Part shown: positions 10,362 through 21,800 of the stretch, piece by piece
Numbering within the stretch: the stretch's first letter is position 1
Layout of the letters: the number at the start of each line of letters is the position of its first letter
From: Mesostigma viride
Lineage: Eukaryota > Streptophyta > Mesostigmatophyceae > Mesostigmatales > Mesostigmataceae
Assembly (NCBI GenBank): GCA_009746045.1
Contig: RPFO01000084.1
Location: forward strand, 1,922,816-1,986,815
DNA length: 64,000 bases
Reading direction: 5' to 3'
Program-made: the position numbers and the translations under genes
The notes under the pieces: model-generated
The model's database searches: none
What the model was told of the DNA's origin: nothing
What the model saw: the letters and a program-made list of their open reading frames with translations, nothing else

Positions 10362-11329
10362 TCATCCTGTGAGGTGAACACCTGTGAATTTTCCCGTGTC
10401 ATTGTGTTTAACTAACACTGTCCTGCCAGTGGTGTTAAACTTTAGGATGGTGGCTGGCCCATGCCAGGTACCCACCTTGCCTAGTCCCGACTCCTTGTAG
10501 AATAGGACCTGATCCCCTTCTCTGAAGGTGGGACGTGGATGCTTTGCATCCTTGACAGCTAACCTGCTAGCTGTCTGTGCTCGCTGTGCGTTGTAGAGGG
10601 CTAGTACCTCAGGTGGATAAATGCCTGCATGCAATCCATCTGGTGTAATGACCACCCCTTGTGGGGTTTTCATGAGTGGCCTCCTGTTGAGGACTTGGCA
10701 CAACCTGGTGGACCACAGAGCTCTGTCAGCATAGACCCACTGTCAGCCAGCAGATTGCCATCTTCTTTGGCTACAAGGGTTTTAATGGACCTGATGGCCC
10801 TTTCAATAATGCCTTGCCTCTCATGATCTTCTAGCCCAGCCAGATCAATAGCCTCACACCCTGGTTCATTGGCAAGACACGTGAACTGCTGATCCAGTAA
10901 CAATGCCTCCACAGGGTAGTACCTGGCCTGAGCAATCAAGAGAGCCCTGAGCAACTGTGTCTTGTCCATTCCAGGTAATGGTTCAATGGTTGTGTACCTT
11001 GACCATGCATCTTTAAGTGCCAAGTAAGATTGTCCTTTGATATGAAAGACATCTCCTACCACCCTGCCCTTGCTCTTAGGTGGGGTAGCTACATGCCACT
11101 TAGGGGGTTTGGGTGCATTGAACTGACAATGCTGGCAGTGGGATCTGACCACCTGGCATGCACGTCTGAGTGCTGCCCCCCCTATTGCTGCTGCCACCAC
11201 CTCTGCACTCACTTCATGCCCATAAAGGAAATGCAACTGCAAAGCAAGCTCCTGAAAACTGATCTGAGCATCCTCTGCTGGGGACACTCTGCACACCTTG
11301 GGAACCATAGATGTTTGGTTTAGAGACAT
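10362..11329 (-). pseudogene. Copia-1 integrase
   Basis: The zinc-binding module is YGHE followed by CQVVRSHCQHCQ (about 11230-11120). The catalytic core has GDVFHIKG (first Asp), LLLDQQF (second Asp) and GIIERAIRSIKT (Glu). The spacing between the second Asp and the Glu is 29 residues, shorter than the usual 35 of Copia integrases. A frameshift near 10700 separates the core from the C-terminal domain (RPTFREGDQVLFYKESGLGK). The enzyme joins element DNA ends to the genome. It follows the gag knuckles directly with no protease in between, which is unusual. Confidence 0.85.
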
Positions 11330-11331
11330 AA

Positions 11332-11631
11332 TCTTCTGAAACCAGCTGTAGCACCTTTCCAGAACTGCTCACTGCTCTGACAGTGGGGCATGCAGATGAA
11401 AGAGGTGAAGCAGGCACACTCAAGCCAGCATGAGAGGGAGACTCACACTTCTTGCCGTAAGGAGGCCGCTTGCAGTCCTTGGGGTCACCGTGGGGCGGCC
11501 CGTGGCACTTGTGGCACAGGACGTCCAAATGCCCCAGCTCGTCCACGTTCTTGCGGCAGGTGGGCCGCAGGTGGTACTTCATGCCACAGCGGGTGCACCG
11601 CTGAGAAGACTTGTCCTCCTTGTCCTGCTTC

Positions 11632-11690
<59 letters not shown>

Positions 11691-12026
11691 GCTGTTGTTG
11701 TTGTTGTTGCTGGAGCTGCCCCCCTTGGAGGGAGACTGCCCCTTACCCTTGCCCTTGCCCCAGCCCCTGCCCTTGCCCTTGCCCTTGCCCTTGCCCTTGC
11801 CCTTGCCCTTAAACATTTGTCCCAGCAGGGACTTGACTTCTGCCATAGTGACAGGTCTCTTGCTCCTGTCTTCCCTCTCCCTATCCTCCTCCTCCCTCTC
11901 TTCCCCCCTGACCCTCTTTACAGAGGTGCCCATGGCCCCCTGGCTAAGGGGAGCCAAGGCCAGCTTGATATAATCCAATGCCTCCTTCATGTCCTCCCAG
12001 TACTTTGCCATTCCTGTGGCAAGCAT
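11332..12026 (-). pseudogene. Copia-1 gag C-terminus with poly-Asn tract and zinc knuckles
   Basis: A charged segment is followed by a GKGKGK run (encoded by CCCTTG hexamers on the plus strand, 11741-11811). Next is a run of about 25 Asn codons (11632-11709). Then come two knuckles, CTRCGMKYHLRPTC (C-x2-C-x4-H-x4-C) and CHKCHGPPHGDPKDC (C-x2-C-x4-H-x5-C). The second is closely matched in Copia-2 (CHKCLGPPHGDPAKC). Knuckles of this type bind RNA. The Asn run is probably a microsatellite expansion specific to this copy, since Copia-2 has none at this place. Confidence 0.8.
11632..11709. repeat. (TTG)n microsatellite encoding poly-Asn on the minus strand
   Basis: A nearly pure run of TTG trinucleotides with one or two interruptions, followed at 11741-11811 by a CCCTTG hexamer array coding for Gly-Lys repeats. 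Antisense frames give the poly-Leu, poly-Val or poly-Cys artefacts. Confidence 0.95.
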
Positions 12027-12029
12027 AGC

Positions 12030-14364
12030 GTAGGTGTTTTTGTCAAGTTTGAGTTTCTCAAGGAAGAACGCAGCAAGAACTTGTGATCTAGCTGCTGGAC
12101 ATCAGGACGTGCTTTGATGGCTAGCTCATATTTCTTTGTCTCAGCCACATAGTCCACTGATGTGACCCTGTATTCCTCTACCCACCTGAATGCCCCATAT
12201 ATGTCCACAGATGAGGGGGTGGAGAGGAGGTCAGTTAGCTCCTTCATGAAAGCCTCCCAAACTGCCCTAGCCTGCGTGTCCTGCCACTTGGGATACCTAC
12301 GCTGGAAGACAAGAATGAGATTCTGAATCTGAGAAGAGGACTGATGGTAGAAATCCCCCTGCATGAGAGATCCAAACCAATTCTTGACATTCAGTTCCTC
12401 CCTAGCCAGCTGCAGAGAGAGAAGTGCATGATTCCCCTGCTCCCTAGTATACCCCTCAGGCAGCCCCCTGACATTAATCCTATCCACAGGACGGTTTTCA
12501 TTGTAAGTGGGCAACCTAGAGGGGGATGCAGGGGGAGAGGGAGAAGATGGTGTTGCTGCTGCAGCATTCACAGGAGAGACCTGCTGAGAGGGAAGTGCTA
12601 CTTGAGTGAGCTGAGCAGGATGGGCAAACATGGGCTGTGTAGGAGGGTTAGACAACATAGGGGTGGGCTGGGTGGGGGTGTGAGTGTGTGTCACTTCCCG
12701 CCTCCTGCTGCGGGCCTCCTCCCAATCATGGAAGGTGGGAGAGAGGGACACTTCATCGTCAGTAGGGTTAGTAAGATCATGATGCAACCAGGTAGGCAGA
12801 GTTAGCCACCTACCCGCCCCTCTCAGGATGGCGTTGTGCAGGAGCTCCAGCAAACGCACCAGACGCACCCTGCTGCCCTGCACCCTCCTCCCTGAGAGGA
12901 GAGCCTGCAGGGCAGGCAGCAGGTCGTCGCACACCCTACGTGTGCCCGCTTGGAGGTTGGGCAGGCCCAGGATGTGCGTGATGATTGCACACACCAGGCT
13001 GCCCGCCTCCGCGACGTGCATCTGCTGGCTCCTGTCGGCCAGCCCACGGAAGGAGGCTGTGGCTGTCTGTATGGCACGCCACACGGCCTCATCACCAGGG
13101 TGATGAAGTCGCGACCTTGCAGGTCGCCCTCCAGCAGTGCTGGTTGCTGCCCAGCTGCGGTGGGACCCTGGGCCCCTCCGGCCCTGCCAGGGACTTGTCC
13201 TTGTTGCGGCTAGAGGGGGCCTGCCCCCCAGAGCCGCTGGAGGTGCCCGTGACACCCTCCATGGGGGCTGCATCCCCCGCCAGCGCCGGAGGCGCCGGCG
13301 TCGCTGCCGGGGTCCCTGCGACCCCGGGCGCTTGTGTCGCCGCCGGGGTCCCTGCGACCCCGGTGGCCTCCTCAGCCACCTGGCCCCCCACGCTGGGCGG
13401 GGGAGCCTGCGGCTGAGGTTGGACCCTCTGACCTGCCAGAGGGTCCTGGGTGGCTTCACCACCCATGGGCGTGTTGGGGGCGTCTGCCGCCCCGCGCCCC
13501 GTCGCAGGCGGCATCGCAGCCGCCTCACGCCTATCCGGGCCCCAGCCAACTGGCGTGACTTGGGGCCACGGCCCCAACGGAGTCAGCGCGATCTCTGGTC
13601 TGGGACCACGCGCAGCGCCTCTCTCTGGCGCTGCCTGGACGCCCACTGATCAACAGTGCCGGGGTTGTGCCTCGGCCGATTGGCGAAACAGTACAGCCAA
13701 ACCGCCACCTGAACCAGTGGGATCTGCATCCTAAGACGCCCCTCGATCAGCGTGTGCACCCGATGAACCTCTATCGCGTGTATCTGCTCATCTGGAAGCA
13801 ACTGAAAACGTTGGTGCATGATCCGGCCGTTCACCGCAATGAACGCCGGGATGTCGTCCTCCCCAAGGGGGAGAAAATGGGGTGGGCGCCCGAACGCGAC
13901 CGGGGGCGGAACATGTTCCCCATACCGGTCAATGTCCATGGTGGCCATCTGTCGGCCCACGGAAAGGTTGCCAGACGTCGCAGGTGTCTGCGACGAAAGC
14001 TCAAGCGAAGGCCGAGGCCTCGCAGGCTGCACCTCGCCATCCTCCTCGGAGGAATCACTCCGCTCACGACCCCCGTCACCTGCGACGGGGAACGTCGTGC
14101 CCGGGGGACCTGCCCCCCAGGTGCCATGGCGGACGAACCGCCAGTGGCAAACGGCCGACCGCTCGCCATCCCCCGGGCGCCGGGCCCCACCTGCGGGCCC
14201 CGACGCCTGGGTTGGTCAGCGACCACCGTGCGGAAGGTGACGTTGGGCGTCACCCTCGCATCGGTGGTGGAGGGCGTGCCCTCCGGCGAAAGGCGGGGTG
14301 AGGTGCGCCTGGCAGGCGCCTTCCCCTTGTTGTTGTTGCCGTTGTTGCCGTTGTTGGAAGCCAT
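12030..14364 (-). pseudogene. Copia-1 gag, N-terminal and central part
   Basis: An ATG at 14364 opens MASNNGNNGNNNKGK, basic and low-complexity, matching in style and position the Copia-2 gag start (MAPKNSDAKNNN). At least three frames are needed to follow the protein down to about 12030, passing through HFLPLGEDDIPAFIAVNGR (about 13900), a Pro/Ala-rich linker, and a helical capsid-like block (RPVDRINVRGLPEGYTREQG, about 12480). The matching Copia-2 block reads RPIDRIMVRGLPEGYTRQQG, so it is real coding sequence. Gag packages the element RNA in virus-like particles. The frameshifts make this copy a pseudogene. Confidence 0.75.
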
Positions 14365-14393
14365 ATCTTTTTTTTTGCTTGTAAAAAAAATAT

Positions 14394-14409
14394 CGAACTT
14401 TTCAGTCCA
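14394..14409 (-). other. Copia-1 primer-binding site (candidate)
   Basis: TGGACTGAAAAGTTCG follows the 5' LTR with no spacer. Its complement ends in CCA and contains the T-loop-like CGAAC. The tRNA cannot be named from here. Confidence 0.5.
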
Positions 14410-14859
14410 AGTTGGATGGAGACTAGGGACGACGAACAACTGCGAAAGCTGAGAGCGAATGATGATTGTATTACAATAATACAATGAGAGAGCAATGAAA
14501 GCTGAGGGCTCAGAATGGAACTGGGCAAACTCGGGTGCTGTGGCACTCCCCAGTGCTACGCCTATATGCCTATGGCGGTGCTACCTGCAGCACACGACCA
14601 GTGGACAACTGTACACTGCAATGCCATGCGACCACGTCACTAGCATCGCTACACTCGGCCCGTCAGGCCCGGATAACCGGGTCTGGCGGGTCGAGCTAGA
14701 CCTAGGAACAGTCTGGCACTAACCGCACATCGGTCCACATGACACCTCAGTACCGTACACCCTGCCGTACTGTACTGAGGTGTCCCGCTCAGCCGCGGTA
14801 GGCAATACGCGGCGCGCAGGCCGGAAATCCGTGTGTCAGCCTAAGCATCTCATCTAACT
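14410..14859 (-). repeat. Copia-1 5' LTR
   Basis: A 450-bp direct repeat of 6382-6834. In element orientation it starts AGTTAGATGAG and ends CCATCCAACT. Immediately inside is TGGACTGAAAAGTTCG (14409-14394), which begins with TGG as expected of a tRNA primer-binding site. Confidence 0.9.
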
Positions 14860-14864
14860 GAGCT

Positions 14865-15840
14865 GCCCCTCGCGGACGAGGCGGATGACGTCGGCGGCCA
14901 CCCGCTCGAAGTTGACCTCCCCCGACAGCCGGGCCGTGCGCGGGGGCGGCACGCCAAACAGCCCCTCCCAGTCCCCCTGCAGAAAGCGTCGGCAACGGGC
15001 AATAACCGCACCCTGGAGGCCGCGCACACCACGCCCGAGAGGGGTGAGGAGCAGGCGGGGGGTCACCATGTGCAGTTTAAAGCCCAGCGGGTCGTCCGGA
15101 GCGGCGTGCATGCGCCGGAGAGAAACGATTGCACATTGCGCGAAAAGGCTACGCGCGCGGTGGGGGAGGTCGGTCAGGGTAGACGTCGGGTTGATGGCGC
15201 ATGCATCCCAGGGAACCGTGTCAAGCCAACGCCAACTGGCCGAGTAGTCGGGCGGCGGGGGCTGGGAGCCGGTGGGAGCCGAGGCGGGAGGGGGGAGGGG
15301 GCCGGGACTGCTGGCCGGTTCAGGGGCCGTTGAGCAACACAGGCGCGCGCGTGCTGAGCGCGCCCGTGAATGGAGTACACCCGCTGGCAGTGAGCTTCCG
15401 GGCACCGGTAACAGCTCATGGCCTGCAGATCCGCCGCGCCGAGATCGGGGTGCACAGCGCGAAGGTGCTGGCAGAGGAGGTTACGGTTGTGGAACACACC
15501 CGCACACGGGGACCCCGTGGGAAGCAGCACGGCACACCGGTGAAGGCCGTCGGCGGGCGCTGAGTGGCGGGGAGCGGCGCCAGCAAAGGCAGGACGTGGG
15601 GCCTGCGGCGTCTCCCCAGCCGGGCCGGCAGGCGCGCGCACCACGACCCGACCAGCGCCCGGCAGGCCCGCCGGGGCCACGGAGGAGGCAGTGCCCACCG
15701 GGGAGACCCCCAGCGGAGGGGGATCGAGAACGCCGGCGCCCCTCCCAGGGGGACTCGCCAGCGCGCCCGCGACCACCCCAGGCCCCGGCAACGAGGCCGG
15801 GGGCGGCGGCCGAGGGGTCGGGGAGGCAGCTGGCCCCGGG
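14865..15840 (-). pseudogene. LINE ORF middle segment with two C2H2-like zinc fingers
   Basis: The segment starts in frame with the RING part (proline/alanine-rich, 15840-15560). Two Cys/His clusters follow. The first, at about 15536-15460, reads C...C with HLRAVH. The second, at about 15415-15333, reads CYRCPEAHC then H...H. N-terminal C2H2 fingers are typical of RLE LINEs such as R2 and NeSL and are thought to bind target DNA. The frame then changes between about 15405 and 15174, in a region of G runs. It continues in a second frame as WRWLDTVPWDACAINPT through to REGQLS at 14865, which joins in frame to the RT segment at 6376 once Copia-1 is discounted. Confidence 0.75.
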
Positions 15841-16248
15841 AGTTAGCTGAGATACCTCGAGGCTGACTTGTGGCCGGAGCCACACAGGGGAACATACAGT
15901 GTGACCGGAGTTATTCTGGCGGAGACAGAATAACGGTGCCGAGCGCCGGTTGTGGCGCGACGCACACACGTGTACGCAAGTTACGCAGCTAGCAACTAGT
16001 CTAGTGGACGTTGTGCGTAGTAACGTAGCTCCAGGTCTAGAAGCCTCTAGAACCTGGACACGTGGCGGACAAGTGAGCGTAGTCCAGTTGTCCTAGGGAT
16101 CTCGTGTGAGTGATGTGTCCACGACATATAATGTGTGCCCACATATGGAGTGAATAATGACAAGGAACGCCCGATCCCTGGCGTTGCTGCAGCCATCATT
16201 CTCACACTGAGTCCCCAACGTCTCCGACGTACATCTATATATCTAACT
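15841..16248 (+). repeat. Copia-2 5' LTR
   Basis: 408 bp, AGTTAGCTGAGA...ATATATCTAACT. It contains two clear inverted repeats, TTATTCTG(7)CAGAATAA at 15911-15933 and CCAGGT...ACCTGG at about 16031-16056. They could form RNA hairpins in the transcript ends. Confidence 0.95.
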
Positions 16249-16258
16249 TGGATTAGAC
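16249..16258 (+). other. Copia-2 primer-binding site (candidate)
   Basis: TGGATTAGAC follows the LTR directly and is itself followed by the gag ATG at 16259. Starting with TGG fits priming by a tRNA 3' CCA end. Confidence 0.5.
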
Positions 16259-18870
16259 ATGGCGCCGAAGAACTCGGATGCTAAGAACAACAATGTCCGC
16301 CCCACCCTTCAGCGGGGAGGGGCAGGAAACGGTCGGGGTCGGCCTCCCGCTAACCGGGAGCCCCCCATTACCACGAGACTGCCTTTCACGGCGTCTCAGA
16401 GGAGAATGTCTCCTCGCAGTTCCCCACCGCGGGAGCGTGACGAAAATGTCACCTACCGCTTGGTGGTGGCGGACAACCCTCGCCGGCAGCGTGAAGCTGT
16501 CGCTGCCGAGGAGTCTGCCCCCAGGGGAACCGGGGCACCGGGACTCGCAACGAGTCCGAGGTTGCCCCGCACCTCATGCCACCCGCCCCAGGGCGACAGG
16601 TGGAAGAGGATTCCTCCTCTATGGAGGAGGGGGAGGCTTCACCCTCTCCTAGGAGAGAGGTGACCTCCGGCCAGACGAGGTCATCGTCTGGCAACACCTC
16701 TGTCGGGAGGGCGCTGGCAGGCATGAGCCTCGGCGCGAACCCGACCCCTGCGTCCCAGGACGCAGGTGAGGTTTATGTTGACGGTTGGGGCCAGCTCCCC
16801 TTCAAGATCCCGGTGCGTAATGCACCAAATTTTTTGCCTTTCGACGGCTGGCGACTCCGCCAGCAGAGTACCCTCCCTGGCGGCTTCGTCCTGACCAAGT
16901 TCGCGGTTCAGGCGGTGGCGGCCGAGCTCCCGGAGGACGTCCATTGTCGTTTTTCGCATGTTCAGGTTGCGATTTTGATCCGGCTGTACTTCTTGGCCGT
17001 GAGACAAGGAGTAACGGCTCTCGACATGTATTCGGAGGCTCGCCAGGTGGCAGCGGCCACGGTGGTGGCCAAGCCACCTCGGCCGGCCGAGGAGATGCCA
17101 AGGATGCCACCTGTCGTGCCAGTCGGCTGGGGACCTGCGACGGCATCCCCTGGTTCGGCAGCGACATCGACTGCGTCGCAGCAGCTGGCTGCAACTGTGT
17201 CGCCCCCGGCGTCGGCGGCGACCTTGCCGGCCGCGGCATCCAAGACTGCAGCACCGGTGGGCGTCCCGTCTTCTCCAGTGGTGGCAGCGACAGCGACAGC
17301 GACAGCGACAGCAGCAGCGACAGCGACAGCGGCAGCGACCCCTAGGCGGGCGGAGGGCAAGCGCCAGCCGCCTCCCCACGACACACCCGCCGCTGAGTCG
17401 GCACCGTCGGCATCAGCCGACAACACCAACGCCATCACCACCCACCCCCCGCGAAGGCGGGTGCTTCGGCACCCCCATCGCAGTCCCAAGCCCCCGGCAG
17501 GGCCGGCAAGGGACCTGCCACGGCCCAGGCCGTGGCAAGGGATCATCCATCTCCCCCAGGGGAGGAGGATGTGGCCATGGAGACAGCTGAGGCACGCATC
17601 CCTGGGGATGACGTCGTCTCACTCCATGAGCCAACCCTCTGGCGCGCAGTCCAGCGCTGCGCCCAGGGTATCCAAGGGGTGGCCAGCGAGAGGCTGGACG
17701 ACAGGTTGGCTGAACACACCAGCCTGTTGTGTGCGATCATCTATCATTTGCTCGATCAACCCTCGATTGAGCCGATGACCAGGAGGATGTGCGAGGCACT
17801 CCTCCCCGCCCTGCAGACCTTGCTGCGAGGCAAGAAGGTCAGGGTGAATCTGGCCACGATGGTGGAGATGGTGCAGACGTTGCATCGGGTGTGCCTGCAG
17901 CAAGCAAGTATGTATCTCCCTTCTTGGTTGCGTGTACAGACAGGTAGCCAGCAGGGGGGGGACGTGCAGCAGACAAGTTCATCTAGCAGTGAGGATAGTG
18001 ATGTCTCTCTCACCCCTACCTTTGAGCAATGGGAGGCAGCTAGGGCACGCAAGAGGCAGGCACAGAGTCAGGGTGTGCAGGGGGCATGGACATGTCATCT
18101 TCACCAGCACATGTTGTGCAGGCACCTAACACCCCAGTGCAGCCAGCCACGCGTAGCAGGCCCTCACAGGTCTCCCCCAGCATCCCAACAACTGCCAATG
18201 CTGCTACATCCCCAGGCAGATCTTCTTCTCCCTCTCCCTCTTCACCCTCTCAGGATTGGCCAGTCTATAACGAGCATAGGCCAATTGACAGGATTATGGT
18301 GAGGGGGCTGCCAGAGGGGTATACTAGGCAGCAGGGTGCTCAGCTTCTTCTCTCTCTCAAGCTAGCTAGGGAGGAGCTGAATATCAAAAACTGGTTTGGG
18401 GCACTCATGCAGGGTGATTTCTTCCACCAATCCAATCCCTCCATCCAGCACTTGGTATCCATATATCAGCAAAGGTATCCCAGGTGGCAGGATACACAGG
18501 GTAGGGAGCCATGGGAGAATTTTCTGCGTGATCTGCATGACCTGCTGTCTGCTCCCACCACTGTTGACATGTACTCTGCGTTTAACTGGGTGAAAACCTA
18601 TAAGGTAGAAACTCAGAACTATGTAGCAGAGATCAAGAAGTGGGAACTTGCAGTGAAGGCCCACCCCGAGGTTAGCAATCTAGATCACAAGTGGCTTGTT
18701 CATTCCCTGCTCGAGAAGCTTAACCTTGATCGTAACACCTTTGCCATGATCACCACAGGCTTGGCCACAGGCAGGGCAAGGGGCAGGGGAAGGGGAAGGG
18801 TAGGTCATCCCCCCCAGGGGGGAACGCTAACAAGTCTTCTGGGGCTGGGTCCTCCACCCCCAAGAAGGAT
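16259..18870 (+). pseudogene. Copia-2 gag (frameshifted)
   Basis: An ATG at 16259, 10 bp after the LTR, opens MAPKNSDAKNNN, basic and Arg/Pro-rich. The protein then has to be followed through four frames: 16259-16575, 16576-17531, 17532-18085 and 18086-18800. The path includes a Pro/Ala/Thr-rich linker encoded partly by GCGACA repeats (about 17280-17340). A helical capsid-like part has RPIDRIMVRGLPEGYTRQQG (about 18280) and WFGALMQGDFFHQSNPS. The last frame change is in C and G runs at 18808-18822, just before the zinc knuckles. The same blocks occur in Copia-1. The shifts fall largely in homopolymers and short repeats, so sequencing indels are possible besides real decay. Confidence 0.8.
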
Positions 18871-21800
18871 GTGAAATGTGTGCGTTGTGGGCGTCGTGGA
18901 CACAGCAAGGACAACTGCCACAAACACAAGGAGCACCTGGCGCACCTGGAGGTGCTCTGCCACAAGTGCCTGGGACCGCCTCACGGGGACCCCGCCAAGT
19001 GCACCAAGGAGCCGTGGCAGCCTCCTAAATGTAAGTCCTCACACCCTCACACGTGTCATGATGAGTCGTGTCCCCTACACCACCCAATATCCAGCTCCAC
19101 TGCCCAGGCAGGGACACAGGATGGGAGGATGTTGACAGGATGTCAAGTTAACTCTGTTACCTCTCACTCTCCACCTTCATGCTCAGCTGTCAAGGCTGTA
19201 AGCAAGGTTGGCAAAGTGTTGAAGTATTACACAGAAACCTCTGACAGTGAACCCAGGTTCACCTCCTTGATACCCAAGGTGTCCAGGGTCATGACCCAAG
19301 CTCTTAGTAACATCAGTTATGAGGAGCTGGCATTGCAACTGCACTTACTGTATGGTCATGAGACATGTGCAGAGGTGGTAGCAGCTGCATTGGGAGGTAC
19401 GGCACTCAGGAAGGCATGTCAGCTGATCAGAAAACACTGTCAGCACTGCCAAATGTATGCACCTAAACCACCCAAGTGGCATGTAGCTACACCACCTAAG
19501 TGCAAGGGCAGAGTGGTCGGGGATGTGTTCCATATTAAGGGACAGCCCTATCTGGCTTTAAAGGACGCATGGTCCAGGTACACAGCAATAGAACCTCTCC
19601 CTGGTATGGACAAGTCTCAGTTGCATAGAGCTATATTAATAGCACAAGCCAGGTACTACCCAGTAGAAGCACTGCTGTTAGATCAGCAATTTAGTTGCCT
19701 TGCTGGGGCAGAGGGCTGTGAAGCTATAGACCTGGCTGGGCTAGAAGATCATGAGAGACAAGGTATCATTGAGAGGGCAATTAGGTCTATCAAAACCTTG
19801 GTAGCCAAAGAAGGTGAGAACCTGTTAGCTGACAGTGGGTCATACGCTGATAGGGCACTGTGGGCTACTAAGATATGCCAGATACTCAATAGACGACCAC
19901 TCCTGCAGACACCCTATGGTATTATCACACCAGATGGGTTACAGGCTGGGATATACCCACCTGAGGTACTAGCTGTGTACAATGCACAGCGTGCCCACGC
20001 TGCCAGCAGATTGGCAGCCAAGGATGCCAAGCATCCACGCCCCTCCTTCAAGGAAGGGGACACAGTTCTCTTCTATAAGGAGTCAGGGCTAGGGAAGGTT
20101 GGGACATGGTTAGGCCCAGCCACTATCCTTAAGTTTTCCAGCACAGGCAAGACTGTGCATGTGAAACACAATGACACTGGGCATGTGCACAAGTGCTCAC
20201 CTCACAGGATTAAATTGTATTACACTCCACTGTCAGACGTGGCAGAGGAGGAAGAGCTGATGGTCGACAGCTCAGTACAGTTGCCTGGTATATCTGGAGT
20301 ACCCAGTGAGTGGTTGTTTGGAACACACACTGGTGAGTGTGATAGCCACAACACATGTGCACCCCAGGTCACCCTCAGTGAGCCTAGCCAGCCACAGCAG
20401 GTTAGACCACCTGTCAACGAGGGCACTAACCAAGAAGGTGGTCAGCAAGACAGCACACCTTCAGCGGTACCAGCTCAACCCATACCTACCGTGTCCAAAC
20501 ATGGGCTAGCAGAAGCGGTCCGCATACTGCAAGCAGCGCATAGAGCCAAAGCTCACACTGCTGCAGGGTCAGCCAAAGTGAGTAGGGCAGGTCACAGCGA
20601 CAACAATCCAGCTCTAGTCGCGGTTGACACCCAAGCTCAGGTTAGCATCATCAGTGCATTGGCTGTACCACACCTAGAGTTAGAGCCTTCCCCTTGGCAA
20701 CGGGTGGCTGATTTCTCTGGGCAGGCTAGCTTGACTGTTAAAGGTCAGGTTACCTTAAACATTCTTGGTATCCCCACACCTTTTCAGGTACTGGAAGGAT
20801 ACACAGGAAATGCTTTGTTGGGTGATCCATTTATTTCTTACCCAGGTGTCACCATCTCTTGTGATAGGCTTGAGGTACAGGGCCTGGGTGGGGTGTCACT
20901 TGATCATTTTCAGGTACCACTCCAGACTTTGGTTGACACACAGCCAGCCACTGTCAAATTTGTTGCACCAAAGTATGCACCTGGGCACGAGCCACGTGTG
21001 GCAGATTTGGTGCACAGTCAGAAACTGCACCCCAAAGCATTTGGATTGGGAAAGTATGATGTTGCAAAAATGTCTCCCCTCTCCTATGAGCAGATTGTCC
21101 AGGACTGTCAAACTCAGGAAGGTTTCACTAAGTGGGTTGAAGCTTTTAGAAAGGCTATGGATGAATGGGTGGTTCCAGATCCACGTAGTCCCACCCACAC
21201 ACCTCCAGTCACTCCCTTAGAGCGTAAGCCCAACGGGAGCAAGCACCTAAGACTTAAGTTCGTGTGCAAGCACAAGCAAGCAGCAGATGGCTCTGTCATT
21301 TTCCATGCTAGGCCTTGTGTGACTGAGTTTAAGGGATCCACTGATTTGACAGAGGCAGACCTGTATACACCTGGCATTCAGCAAACTTCTCTTAAAATTT
21401 TGCTGTCTGTTTTTCTAGGGCACATCAATCAAGGTGATGATTATGTGTGCAAAGCCACTGACATTAAACGTGCATTTCTGAAAGGCTCACCTGAAATAGC
21501 TGAGCAAGTTTGGCATGGGAAGGTGTATGTGGTCAACACACCTCAGGTGTGGTCTAAGGATATCCCACAACCATTTCTGAAAGCCAACATAGGAGTGGAA
21601 GGTCTGCAATCTGCTCCTAGAATTTTCAGAATGTCAGCTCAAGCTGTGTTTGAGAAGCTAGGTGCTCGGTATGATGACATAGACCCTTGCTTCTTTGTTG
21701 TCCCTCACCCTCATGGCATGATCATGTTTGTGTGGCATGGGGATGATCAGCTTATTGCTGGGCCTAGGCAGGCTGTGGATGATTTTATTGCCAACGTGTC

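Larger units (their letters stand above)
6382..14859 (-). mobile_element. Copia-1: LTR retrotransposon nested in the LINE
   Basis: This minus-strand element has LTRs at 14410-14859 (5') and 6382-6834 (3'). It is flanked by the 5-bp target duplication GAGCT at 6377-6381 and 14860-14864. The LTR ends are AGTTAGATGAGA... and ...TCTCCATCCAACT (element orientation) rather than TG...CA. The two LTRs differ by roughly ten substitutions and small indels by eye, so this insertion is older than Copia-2. The interior order is gag with zinc knuckles, integrase, aspartic protease, RT and RNase H. Several frameshifts break it, but RT-RNase H is largely open. Confidence 0.9.

Noticed and set aside
11390..12086. 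Plus-strand ORFs with poly-Leu, poly-Val or poly-Cys runs
   Set aside because: They are antisense readings of the gag Asn and Gly-Lys tracts of Copia-1.
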